From Maricaulis sp. (lineage in GTDB: Bacteria; Pseudomonadota; Alphaproteobacteria; Caulobacterales; Maricaulaceae), in the NCBI GenBank assembly GCA_017643585.1, contig JAEPND010000001.1, positions 124,001-188,000 of the forward strand: DNA of 64,000 nucleotides, written 5' to 3'. Position 1 is the first letter of the stretch, and every line of letters starts with the position of its first letter. Made by a program: the position numbers and the translations under genes. The notes below the pieces were generated by a model. It ran no database searches, was not told the origin of the DNA, and worked only from the letters and a program-made list of their open reading frames with translations. Shown one piece after another: positions 1-7,688 of the stretch.

Positions 1-56
1 CTCAAAGAGCGGGCGTTATACGCGGATCTTCAGTGATTGCAAGCGCGGATGGGAGT

Positions 57-494
57 CTAGCCCCCCGATTGCGCACCCTCATCGCACAGGCCGCAATCGC
101 GTGCATGCACATGGCCGCGGCGGCGGCGCTGATTATAGTTCAGCGCATGAGCGATGGCGACGACGCTGACCCCGGCCAGCGTCAGCACACTTTCGACCAG
201 CTCGCTGAACATGTGGGAGGCGCCCAGCGCCATCAGGGCAAGGCCCAGGATGCCTGCAGCCAGCAGCCGCCAGCTGCCGTCCGAGATCTTTACACCCCAG
301 CCCAGGGCGATGATCGAGACTGGGGCCGCAATGGCCAGCAAGACCAGGTGCCACTCGTGGGCCAGGCCAAGGCTTTCGGCTACACCCGGCGCGAGCAGGG
401 GCGCAGCAACAGCGGCGGCCGGGAAGACGAGGCAGTGCACAACGCAAACCAGGGACAGGGCGATTCCGCCAATATCGAGATGATTGTTGGGCAT
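57..494 (-). CDS. MerC-family membrane protein
   Basis: A 145-residue protein with four hydrophobic segments that resembles the MerC mercury/metal transport family. The second residue block after MPNNHLDIGG carries the VCVVHCL helix, with the paired Cys typical of the first MerC membrane helix. The tail is polar and rich in His and Cys (HVHARDCGLC), as expected for metal handling at the inner membrane. The start is taken at ATG 494; an upstream in-frame ATG at 596 lies inside a terminator hairpin and would add 34 non-membrane residues. A Zur/Fur-like dyad lies about 35 bp upstream. No merA, merT or merP is adjacent, so mercury resistance is not supported. Zinc or another metal is an inference from the upstream site. 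Confidence 0.75.
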   Translation of the reverse strand: MPNNHLDIGGIALSLVCVVHCLVFPAAAVAAPLLAPGVAESLGLAHEWHLVLLAIAAPVSIIALGWGVKISDGSWRLLAAGILGLALMALGASHMFSELVESVLTLAGVSVVAIAHALNYNQRRRRGHVHARDCGLCDEGAQSGG

Positions 495-528
495 GCCGTC
501 CCGGACTCCGCACTCGCAAGGAAGTGAT

Positions 529-541
529 GATATAGTATAAC
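529..541 (-). promoter_or_regulatory. Zur/Fur-like dyad upstream of merC-like gene
   Basis: On the minus strand the sequence reads GTTATACTATATC, a 6-1-6 dyad with one mismatch. It resembles the GTTATA-N-TATAAC core of alphaproteobacterial Zur boxes and sits about 35 bp before the ATG, where a promoter is expected. The overlapping 10-mer GTATAACGCC (535-544) occurs in inverted orientation at 12-21, beyond the end of the gene. Assignment to Zur is inference from resemblance. Confidence 0.4.
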
Positions 542-579
542 GCCTCATCGATGCCAACCATCCCGACACCTGCAGGCAT

Positions 580-611
580 AAAAAAGGAGCGGCCACCGCA
601 GTAGCCGCCCC
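580..611 (-). terminator. Rho-independent terminator of the repeat-protein operon
   Basis: On the minus strand a GC-rich stem (GGGGCGGC pairing with GCCGCTCC at 604-611 and 586-593, one G-U type mismatch) is followed directly by six T (580-585). It lies 26 bp after the stop codon of the four-repeat exported protein and insulates it from the merC-like gene. Confidence 0.8.
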
Positions 612-636
612 AATTTCTCAGATCGCCCAGCTGTGA

Positions 637-2400
637 TCAGTCGCGGAGCTCGTCAAAGCCGATTTCCGAAATCTGCAATTCGGCCTGGAAGGAATCATCC
701 TCGAGATAGGTGCCCACCCAGATGTCGTAGACACCACTTTCCGGATTATCGAAGACAATCCCCGGATTGAAGCCGATCTCGTCATCATTGCAGACCCACT
801 CACCGCTCGGCGTATTGATCACCAGTGTCGGGTCGCCGCCGGCATAGGCGGAAATGAAGAGCGGCAGCTCACCGGCCGTATAGGTCAGTTCATAATCAGG
901 CGCTGCAGAGACATAGCCCCGGCAGGACCGGTCCGCGCCGGATGCGGCTTCAACCGGACCACCCGCCAGCAACTCCAGACGATGCGGATCCGGCATGAAA
1001 CCGGCCTCCAGCTCGACCGAGCCGTAATTGGCGTCCAGGCTGTAATCGAGTGTCTGGTCCATGCCGTATTCGTCGCCAAACGCCAGTTCGGAGATATGCA
1101 GGGTCGCCGGCAGCGGATCGCGCTCTGAATAAGTGCCGACCCAGATCGCATAGCGACCGGATTGCGGCTCGTCGAAATACAGACCCGGATTGAGATCACC
1201 GGCGCCGTCATCATCACAATACCAGGTGCCGTCAGGGCCCATCACCAACATGGTGATATTGCTCTCTGATGTGGCCGACAGGTACAGGTCGAGCGCACCC
1301 GCGGTGTAGTCGAGATTATAATCCGGTGCCCGGCTGGCATGGCCGCGGCAGTTCTGCCCCAGCGCGTCATAGACATCCTGGTCGCCACCCGCGAAGACGG
1401 AAACATTGTGCGGGTCCGGCGCAAAACCGGCCGTCAGTCGCGTGCCGCCATAATTCGGCTCGGCCATCGGATCGAGTTGCGGCGGGCCGGAAGTGTCACC
1501 TCGGAAGCCCAGCTCGGAAACGAACAGCGTGGCATCGAGACCGAGGCCGCCGCCATAACGACCGGCCCATACGGCATAGCGGCCCGATTGCGGGTCGCGG
1601 ATACGAATGCCCGGATTGAGTTCGCCGGCACTGTCATCATCACAATACCATTCACCATTCGGCCCGGAGACCGCCAGCGTGGTGTCGAAATCCGCTTCCA
1701 TCGAGACAAACAGGTCAAAATCGGAGTTGGCATCATAATCGATCCACACATCCGGAGCCTGGGTAATCGAGCCGTAACACATGCCGTCTGTTGCGCGGGA
1801 CCCGTCGATATCGCCGCCGGCCTGCACGGTCATTGTCCGCGGGTCATCGGCAAAGCCGGCGCGCAGGTTCAGACTGCCTGCCAGGGGTCGCATATTGCGA
1901 TCCGCCGGACGTGAAAAACGGTTGGTGGTGTTGAAACCGATTTCGGAGATGTGCAGCTCGCCCGGCATGAAGCCTTCGCCATAGCCCAGCGATCCGACCC
2001 AGATATCATACTCGCCTGAAATCGGCGCCTCGATCGCGACACCCGGGTTCAGACCATGGCCAATCGCGTCGTCATTACAATGGAAACTGCCATCAGGTGC
2101 TCGCACGACCATAATACCGTCCGTATCGGAACCCGCCGCAAAGAAGAGCGAGAAGGCCCCGGCCTCGTAATCCAGCGAATAGCTCGGCTGGTGCGTGATG
2201 TATCCATAACACTGCGGCGCGAGATTCTCGGCCGGGATTGCGCCGCCTGCCTGGATGGCAATGGAGTGCGGATCATCGGCAAAGCCGGCTTCAAGTCGCG
2301 CCGAACCATAAGCCGGTGCGGCGTTCCAGTCCTGCGCCATGCCGGCGCCGGACATTCCCATCATTACCGTGGTGGCAAGGACCCAGTGACGTAACTTCAT
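637..2400 (-). CDS. Exported protein with four Cys/Asp-rich ~125-aa repeats
   Basis: A 587-residue protein with a signal peptide (about residues 1-22) followed by four copies of one domain at about 31-156, 174-300, 317-442 and 459-582. Each copy has the same order: a GxxxLxAGFxxDPH-like opening, a first Cys (CYG/CRG), a D/Y-rich strand, an ACIDIC loop after the second Cys (WYCDDD, FHCNDD), LNPG, then SGxYdIWVG and a closing LxISEigF. The layout suggests a disulfide-linked beta-sandwich similar to secreted PPC-like accessory domains, with the DD loop possibly binding Ca2+; that is inference. The start at ATG 2400 follows AGGGGAG. It forms an operon with the one-repeat gene 31 bp upstream. No catalytic domain is visible, and I do not recognise a named family. 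Confidence 0.75.
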   Translation of the reverse strand: MKLRHWVLATTVMMGMSGAGMAQDWNAAPAYGSARLEAGFADDPHSIAIQAGGAIPAENLAPQCYGYITHQPSYSLDYEAGAFSLFFAAGSDTDGIMVVRAPDGSFHCNDDAIGHGLNPGVAIEAPISGEYDIWVGSLGYGEGFMPGELHISEIGFNTTNRFSRPADRNMRPLAGSLNLRAGFADDPRTMTVQAGGDIDGSRATDGMCYGSITQAPDVWIDYDANSDFDLFVSMEADFDTTLAVSGPNGEWYCDDDSAGELNPGIRIRDPQSGRYAVWAGRYGGGLGLDATLFVSELGFRGDTSGPPQLDPMAEPNYGGTRLTAGFAPDPHNVSVFAGGDQDVYDALGQNCRGHASRAPDYNLDYTAGALDLYLSATSESNITMLVMGPDGTWYCDDDGAGDLNPGLYFDEPQSGRYAIWVGTYSERDPLPATLHISELAFGDEYGMDQTLDYSLDANYGSVELEAGFMPDPHRLELLAGGPVEAASGADRSCRGYVSAAPDYELTYTAGELPLFISAYAGGDPTLVINTPSGEWVCNDDEIGFNPGIVFDNPESGVYDIWVGTYLEDDSFQAELQISEIGFDELRD

Positions 2401-2431
2401 ATGCTCATCTCCCCTGATAGAGCGACATGGA

Positions 2432-2896
2432 TTACCGGGCGATCTCTGAAACCTTGAGAACCGCCGGCGCTTGTGTATTGGCCGCATAACTGCCCACCCA
2501 GATCAGGTAGCTGCCGGAATGCGGACGATTGAATTCGATGCGAGGATTGGTGCCGTGGCCGCTGTCATCATCGCAGTGCCAGACATTGTCCGGCCCAAGT
2601 ATGACAAGCGTGGCATCAATGCCGGAAAAGGCGCTGAAAATCAGCGGGAATGAACCGGCATTGTAATAGATCTCGACGCTGGGTTCGTCGGTGATATTGC
2701 CCGGACAGGAACTGCGAACAGCCCGGCCGGAATGCACCGGCCCTCCGGCGACGAGATCGAACTCATACGGGTCTGGGGTGAATCCGGCGGAGAGGTAGAC
2801 ACCGCCCCACAAGGGTGCACGTTCCGCGTCCTGTGCAATGCCAGGCGCGCTACAGACGATCGAGGCCAAGGCCAGCGATGTCAGGCGTGCAATCAT
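2432..2896 (-). CDS. Exported protein with one Cys/Asp-rich repeat
   Basis: A 154-residue protein with a signal peptide (MIARLTSLALASIVCSAPGIAQ) and a single copy (about residues 30-154) of the domain found four times in the downstream gene and twice in the gene at 37936-38835. It keeps AGFTPDP, the first Cys (SCPG), WHCDDDSGHG, the N-P turn, and SGSYLIWVGSY followed by KVSEI. The start at ATG 2896 is preceded by AGGGGG. It is the first gene of a two-gene operon. Function unknown; secretion to the periplasm or outside is the only supported statement. Confidence 0.75.
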   Translation of the reverse strand: MIARLTSLALASIVCSAPGIAQDAERAPLWGGVYLSAGFTPDPYEFDLVAGGPVHSGRAVRSSCPGNITDEPSVEIYYNAGSFPLIFSAFSGIDATLVILGPDNVWHCDDDSGHGTNPRIEFNRPHSGSYLIWVGSYAANTQAPAVLKVSEIAR

Positions 2897-3066
2897 GAAT
2901 CCCCCTAGGACACTAATCTGAACATGCTTGCTACCCGTGTGCAATCAACACACACGTGTCAGCAAGGTGAATTCTTGTCGCAGGGTACTGAATTCATCCT
3001 GAACATGAACGCCCTCAAAGGGGCCATATTCGGTCAGGAAATGGGCGTGTTTAAGGGTGGGAGGCC

Positions 3067-3597
3067 TTATTCGGCCTCGCCCATGGCCCGCAAGGCCGTC
3101 AGGGAATTGTCGACATGCGGATACGGGTTTCCGTCGGCATAGTGGTAGGCAATCGTGGAATCCTGGTCGATCACATAGGTGATCCGCCCCGTCCAGCTTC
3201 CGCCCGGGCGCAGACGGGCATCATAATCGCCGATCATCTCGTCACTGACCGCGAACACCGGGAATGCATCCGCACAGTGCTGGGTCGAGAATTCGGACAG
3301 CCGGTCCACATTGCCTGCGGTCAGGCCGATGACCTGGGCGCCAAGCGCTTCGAACTGTTCGATATTCTCTGCAAAATTGGCCGCCTGGGCTTCACAGCCT
3401 GAGGTAAAGGCCGCCGGGAAGAAAAAGGCAACGACCGGACCATTTGCCAGCGCTTCAGACAGGGTGAAGGACTGGGCCTCGCCCGCCTGGAATCCTTCAA
3501 CGGTGAAATCCGGAGCCGCATCGCCTGCCTCCAGGTCCGCAAGAGCGGCAGAAGCGGTCAGCACGGCGGCAGCAGAAGCAATCAGAAAACGGCGCAT
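3067..3597 (-). CDS. Exported peroxiredoxin (AhpC/TSA-like)
   Basis: A 176-residue thiol peroxidase with a cleavable signal peptide (about residues 1-20, ending ASAALA), so it acts in the periplasm. The peroxidatic Cys is C68 in FPAAFTSGCEAQ, which matches the peroxiredoxin P-x(3)-T/S-x2-C active site; C108 (STQHCAD) is a candidate resolving Cys. The thioredoxin fold is otherwise standard, with VIGLTAGN and a GRITYVID strand near the end. Export is unusual, since most alphaproteobacterial BCP/AhpC proteins are cytoplasmic. The start at ATG 3597 was chosen because it begins the signal peptide; in-frame upstream codons to 3654 have no such feature. It stands alone. Confidence 0.85.
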   Translation of the reverse strand: MRRFLIASAAAVLTASAALADLEAGDAAPDFTVEGFQAGEAQSFTLSEALANGPVVAFFFPAAFTSGCEAQAANFAENIEQFEALGAQVIGLTAGNVDRLSEFSTQHCADAFPVFAVSDEMIGDYDARLRPGGSWTGRITYVIDQDSTIAYHYADGNPYPHVDNSLTALRAMGEAE

Positions 3598-3724
3598 GGA
3601 AATCCCCTTGTATGCGAGCTGCAACCAATGTGGCGCAGGCCGGGGAAAAGGCAAGGGGTCTTACTTCTGGCCATTTCTGAAGTCTTTGTTCAAAATGACT
3701 CTCTGGTTTCAGGACATCATCGGC

Positions 3725-4138
3725 ATGGTCCGTCGCAAGCTTTCTGTCTGTTTTTGCCTTGGTTCTATTATTTGCGCCGTCAGCCTAATCGGTTGCGCTG
3801 AACGAACCACAATCCCCGGTGAGACTTACTGGTCCAACGGAAGGTGCGCTTTGAGATCAGAGTTTGAGACTGGGTTTCAGTCAACCATAGGACATCTGAT
3901 CTTTGAGTGCCCCTCGGCGGACGTCAGAGAACAAGTTCTTTGGAGTTATCAGGACCGCCACTTCCGAGTTCATGTAAGCAACCAAGAGCCCGCCACCTAC
4001 ATTCAGATCGAGTATTGTTACCCGGGCGCTCCCATGATCGCCCCGGTCGACGTGCAAGCGCAGCTATCGCGCATCTCTAGGCTTGAGGAGAGCCCGTCTT
4101 TTGAACTGCTCATTCTGGATACGGGATGCGGAGACTAG
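3725..4138 (+). CDS. Orphan low-GC lipoprotein
   Basis: A 137-residue predicted lipoprotein. The hydrophobic N-terminus SVCFCLGSIICAVSLIGC ends in an LIGC lipobox, and the mature part has four further Cys (GRCALR, FECPS, EYCYPG, DTGCGD), suggesting two disulfides. No family is recognised. Base composition is visibly lower in GC than the neighbours and codon use is looser (many A/T third positions), which suggests recent acquisition or weak selection. An alternative in-frame ATG at 3695 would put ten more residues ahead of the signal. The gene stands alone between the peroxiredoxin (divergent) and a repeat-rich spacer. Confidence 0.55.
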   Translation: MVRRKLSVCFCLGSIICAVSLIGCAERTTIPGETYWSNGRCALRSEFETGFQSTIGHLIFECPSADVREQVLWSYQDRHFRVHVSNQEPATYIQIEYCYPGAPMIAPVDVQAQLSRISRLEESPSFELLILDTGCGD

Positions 4139-4189
4139 TCGACCCATCCGCGTGCTTTGGCCTGTCTTATCAGGCTCGCTGACACACTC

Positions 4190-4410
4190 CCCTCATCCCG
4201 GGCTAGCCCCGGGATCCAGGATACGGTTGCGGTCAAAGTGAAACCGGGCACGCAAGCGTGGCGGACAAACTGAGCCATGGGTCCTGACTTTCGTCAGGAT
4301 GAGGGAAGCACTATCGGAAACAAAAATTCACCCTCGACGCCAAAGGCGTCGCAAGCGCGACTGCGCGCCGGGCGGCTAGCCCGCCCCATCGGAGCCGCGA
4401 GCGCAGCGAG
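4190..4410. repeat. Repeat-rich spacer with inverted-repeat element and hairpins
   Basis: This occupies most of the 304-bp gap between the orphan lipoprotein and lepA. CCCTCATCCC at 4190-4199 and AGGATGAGGG at 4296-4305 form nearly perfect terminal inverted repeats (9 of 10) around an internal CCCGGGCTAGCCCCGGGATCC palindromic tract, the form of a dispersed alphaproteobacterial intergenic repeat. Further hairpins follow: CGACGCC-AAA-GGCGTCG at 4335-4351 and a GGCGG/CCGCC stem near 4371-4385. No coding sequence is seen. Confidence 0.6.
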
Positions 4411-4442
4411 TTGGCGTGAGATCAAAAAGCCGTGAGATAAAA

Positions 4443-6251
4443 CTAGTTATCGTCCATCTTCAGGGCAGCGATGAAGGCTTCCTGCGGGATGTCGACCTTG
4501 CCGAACTGACGCATCTTCTTCTTACCGGCCTTCTGCTTGTCCAGCAGTTTGCGTTTCCGGGTGGCGTCACCACCGTAACACTTGGCCGTCACGTCCTTGC
4601 GCATCGCTGCGAGGGTTTCACGGGCAATGATGCGTCCGCCCAGGGCGGCCTGGATCGGGATCTTGAACATGTGGCGCGGGATCAGGTCCTTGAGCTTTTC
4701 GCACATGGACCGGCCGCGGGCCTCGGCGCGGGCGCGGTGTACGACCATCGACAGCGCATCAACCGGCTCGTCATTGACCAGGATGGACATCTTCACCAGC
4801 TCGCCGACACGATCATCAATCCACTGATAGTCAAAAGAGGCATAACCCTTGGTGACCGATTTCAGACGGTCATAGAAGTCGAAGACAACCTCGTTGAGCG
4901 GCAGCTCATAGATCAGCATGGCGCGATTGCCGGCATAGGTCAGTTCAACCTGGACGCCGCGGCGATCCTGACACAGCTTCAGCACGCCACCGAGATATTC
5001 ATCCGGCACCAGGATGGTGGCCTTGATCCACGGCTCGGCGATCGTATCGACCTTCACCGGATCGGGCATGTCCGCCGGATTGTGCAGATCGATCTCGGTA
5101 CCGTCCGTCATGGTCAGCTTGTAGACCACCGACGGAGCCGTCGTGATCAGCTCGATATCGTATTCGCGCTCGAGGCGCTCGCGGATGACTTCCAGGTGCA
5201 ACAGGCCCAGGAAACCACAGCGGAAACCGAAGCCCAGCGCCGCCGATGTTTCCATCTCATAGGAGAAGGAGGCATCATTGAGAGCGAGTTTCTCGATGGC
5301 GTCGCGCAGATCTTCAAACTCGGCACTGTCGACCGGGAAGAGGCCACAGAAAACCACCGGCTGGGCCGGCTTGTATCCTGTCAGCGCCTGGTCGGTCGGG
5401 CGTTTGTCATCAGTGACCGTGTCACCCACACGCGCATCACGAACCTGTTTGATCGAGGCATTCAGAAAACCGATCTCACCCGGGTATAGCGCATCGAAAT
5501 TCTCTTTTTTCGGGCGGAAGACACCCACGCCATCCACCGGATAGGCTGCGCCGGTTCCCATCAGGCGCACGCGCATGCCCTTTTTCAGCGTACCCTCAAC
5601 GATCCGCACCAGGCAGATCACGCCCAGATACGGGTCATACCAGCTGTCCACCAGCATCGCCTTGAGCGGCTTGTTCGGATCACCGGCTTCCGGCGCCGGC
5701 AGGCGCTGGACCACGGCCTCGAGAACCTGGTCGATATTCAGGCCCGTCTTGGCGGAAATCTCGACAGCCTCGGAAGCATCCAGGCCGATCACGTCCTCGA
5801 TCTGGTCCTTGATCCGCTCCGGCTCGGCAGCCGGCAGGTCGATCTTGTTGAGTACCGGAACGATCTCGTGATCGACCTCGATGGCCTGATAGACATTGGC
5901 AAGGGTCTGGGCCTCGACACCCTGGGAGGCGTCAACGACCAGCAACGAGCCTTCGCAGGCGGCCAGCGAGCGGTTCACCTCATAGGCGAAATCCACGTGG
6001 CCGGGCGTGTCGATCAGGTTGAGCGTATAGGTCTGCCCGTCCTTGGCGGTATAATCCAGGCGCACGGTCTGCGCCTTGATCGTGATGCCGCGCTCACGCT
6101 CGAGCTCCATATTGTCGAGCACCTGTTCCTTCATCTCGCGATCACTCAGTCCACCCGTGAACTGGATCAGGCGGTCAGCCAGGGTCGACTTGCCGTGGTC
6201 GATGTGGGCCACGATCGAAAAATTGCGGATAAGGGACGGATCTCTGCTCAT
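4443..6251 (-). CDS. lepA: Elongation factor 4 (LepA)
   Basis: A 602-residue translational GTPase, the usual LepA length. The G1 loop AHIDHGKST is at about residues 15-23, followed by DTPGHVDF (G3) and NKIDLP (G4). After the EF-G-like domains comes the LepA-specific C-terminal domain ending in [25 protein letters not shown]. LepA acts on the ribosome and promotes back-translocation or rescue of stalled elongation and initiation. The start at ATG 6251 ([18 protein letters not shown]) matches family starts; earlier in-frame codons give a non-conserved extension. Monocistronic; it is divergent from the small HicA-like gene. Confidence 0.97.
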   Translation of the reverse strand: MSRDPSLIRNFSIVAHIDHGKSTLADRLIQFTGGLSDREMKEQVLDNMELERERGITIKAQTVRLDYTAKDGQTYTLNLIDTPGHVDFAYEVNRSLAACEGSLLVVDASQGVEAQTLANVYQAIEVDHEIVPVLNKIDLPAAEPERIKDQIEDVIGLDASEAVEISAKTGLNIDQVLEAVVQRLPAPEAGDPNKPLKAMLVDSWYDPYLGVICLVRIVEGTLKKGMRVRLMGTGAAYPVDGVGVFRPKKENFDALYPGEIGFLNASIKQVRDARVGDTVTDDKRPTDQALTGYKPAQPVVFCGLFPVDSAEFEDLRDAIEKLALNDASFSYEMETSAALGFGFRCGFLGLLHLEVIRERLEREYDIELITTAPSVVYKLTMTDGTEIDLHNPADMPDPVKVDTIAEPWIKATILVPDEYLGGVLKLCQDRRGVQVELTYAGNRAMLIYELPLNEVVFDFYDRLKSVTKGYASFDYQWIDDRVGELVKMSILVNDEPVDALSMVVHRARAEARGRSMCEKLKDLIPRHMFKIPIQAALGGRIIARETLAAMRKDVTAKCYGGDATRKRKLLDKQKAGKKKMRQFGKVDIPQEAFIAALKMDDN

Positions 6252-6442
6252 GAGGCGCGAAGTAGCACTCACGAGGCCTTTGGCCAAGCACAAGGCGCTG
6301 TTGCTCATTCGCAGCCAGGCAAACAGGCCTTTGTGGAGACGCAAATCACGGTGCCTGAGGCAGAGCGTCGCGGGCCATTACGCCGCATGGGTCCACGCCG
6401 CATGCAGGCCTCATCTGCGCTTGTGGGACACAGGAGACACGC

Positions 6443-6670
6443 ATGAATCACAAACACCGCAAGATCTTGCACGCTCTTTTCGCGCATCCCGAACCGGCCA
6501 ATCTGGCACCGGCGGATGTTGAACACGTGCTCAGCGATCTGGGCGCGGAATTGCACGAGCGCAGTGGCGCCAAGTTTTCGGTCACGCTCAATGGGCATAC
6601 GGTGAATTTCCATCACGCCCAACACAGCCTGCCCAAGGACGAGGTCCATTGCGTCCGCAAATTCCTCTAG
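6443..6670 (+). CDS. HicA-like small protein, orphan
   Basis: A 75-residue protein with the dsRBD-like HicA/YcfA pattern: KxRKILHALFAHP, then an alpha-helix VEHVLSDLGAEL, then SGAKFSVTLNGHTVNFHHAQ, then a C-terminal VRKFL helix. Classical HicA toxins use a conserved His after a Gly-rich strand; here the GHTVNFHH segment carries His residues but the usual GSH is not clear. No HicB antitoxin is next to it, since the flanking genes are lepA and imuA. It is followed by a good terminator, so it is a single-gene unit. Whether it is a toxin or a domesticated RNA-binding protein is open. Confidence 0.7.
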   Translation: MNHKHRKILHALFAHPEPANLAPADVEHVLSDLGAELHERSGAKFSVTLNGHTVNFHHAQHSLPKDEVHCVRKFL

Positions 6671-6738
6671 ACAGCCGGTGTCGATCCCGCTCGGGATTAC
6701 CCGCTCTAGAGTCAGACCAGATTGCCCTTGCCAATAGC

Positions 6739-6770
6739 GGCGCGCTCTTCCCGGCGCGCCGTTTTCCTTT
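6739..6770 (+). terminator. Rho-independent terminator after the HicA-like gene
   Basis: The stem GGCGCGC (6739-6745) pairs with GCGCGCC (6754-6760) around an 8-nt loop and is followed by GTTTTCCTTT. It lies 70 bp after the stop codon and separates this gene from the SOS cassette. Confidence 0.75.
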
Positions 6771-6841
6771 GTGGTTTCGGGCTTTACGCGATGAAGATGA
6801 GGATGTTCTGATTCAGCGCTTGACTCTTTTTTCTCAAATGA

Positions 6842-6856
6842 GAACATAAAGAGAAC
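6842..6856 (+). promoter_or_regulatory. LexA (SOS) box of imuA-imuB-dnaE2
   Basis: GAAC-ATAAAGA-GAAC is an exact match to the alphaproteobacterial LexA operator GAAC-N7-GAAC. It ends 7 bp before the imuA ATG. LexA binding here would block the promoter, giving DNA-damage induction of the whole operon. Confidence 0.92.
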
Positions 6857-6863
6857 ATCGATT

Positions 6864-7688
6864 ATGGATTGGAACATGCGATCTGCGTCTTCACGCCGAA
6901 AAGGGCGGCCGCAGCTGGACCAGCTGCGCGCCAAAATCCGGGATATTGCACCCGGTGCCCTGCCTGCCCTGCCCGCCCCTCCGGGTGTGCAGGGGCAGGC
7001 TTCGGGAGAGGTGTGCGAGCTGCTCGATCTGCAAGCGGGACTGCACGAGGTCTGTCCACAGGACTATCTCGACACGCCTTCAGCACTGGCAGTGCAGACC
7101 GGTTTTTTCTCCCAGGCCCTGCGTCGTCAGGACCGTGCCTGTCCCATCGTCTGGGTGCGGCGCACGGGCGGACGCAGCCAGGATTTTGGCCAGCCCTATC
7201 CATTGGCGCTGAGGCAATGGGGTCTGGCTCCGGATCGCATTCTCCTGGTCGAGGCCAGCGAGACTGTCGACACGCTCTGGGCCATGGAAGAGGCCCTCAA
7301 TGCCGGGGCCTGGCTGATGGGCGAGATCGGGTCGGAGCACCGCTATGACCTAACCGCATCGAAACGATTGCACATGGCCGCACAGGCACACGGGGCATTG
7401 GCCCTGATCCTGCGGTCACACGACCGGGTCCAGCCCAGCGCGGCACTGACCCGGTGGCGAATATCCGCCCGGCCCTCACCGGCTGAGGCCTGGCGGGGGG
7501 CGACAGGTTTGCCCGGCATGGGAGCTCCATGTTTCCGGGCACAATTGGAACGGGCTCGGGGCGGCCCGCCGAGAAGCTTTGATATCGAGTGGAAACATGC
7601 GGCGTTTCATGTCCTTGAGCCTGCCCCGCTGGCCAACAGACCGGCGACAGACCTCCCCCCTGCACCAGCGCAGCGTCAGATCGCCTGA
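6864..7688 (+). CDS. imuA: ImuA, SOS mutasome accessory protein
   Basis: A 274-residue RecA/SulA-like protein of the ImuA family. It carries the partial RecA-like core (PIVWVRR, PDRILLVEAS, TLWAMEEAL, ALALILRS) and the C-terminal HVLEPAP-type end, but no functional Walker A. It is the first gene after the LexA box. ImuA works with ImuB and DnaE2 in damage-induced mutagenic translesion synthesis. Its 3' end overlaps imuB by 92 nt, showing translational coupling. Confidence 0.9.
   Translation: MDWNMRSASSRRKGRPQLDQLRAKIRDIAPGALPALPAPPGVQGQASGEVCELLDLQAGLHEVCPQDYLDTPSALAVQTGFFSQALRRQDRACPIVWVRRTGGRSQDFGQPYPLALRQWGLAPDRILLVEASETVDTLWAMEEALNAGAWLMGEIGSEHRYDLTASKRLHMAAQAHGALALILRSHDRVQPSAALTRWRISARPSPAEAWRGATGLPGMGAPCFRAQLERARGGPPRSFDIEWKHAAFHVLEPAPLANRPATDLPPAPAQRQIA

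Noticed and set aside
57..494. Mercury-resistance operon
   Set aside because: Only a MerC-like gene is present; merA, merP, merT and merR are absent in the sequence seen.
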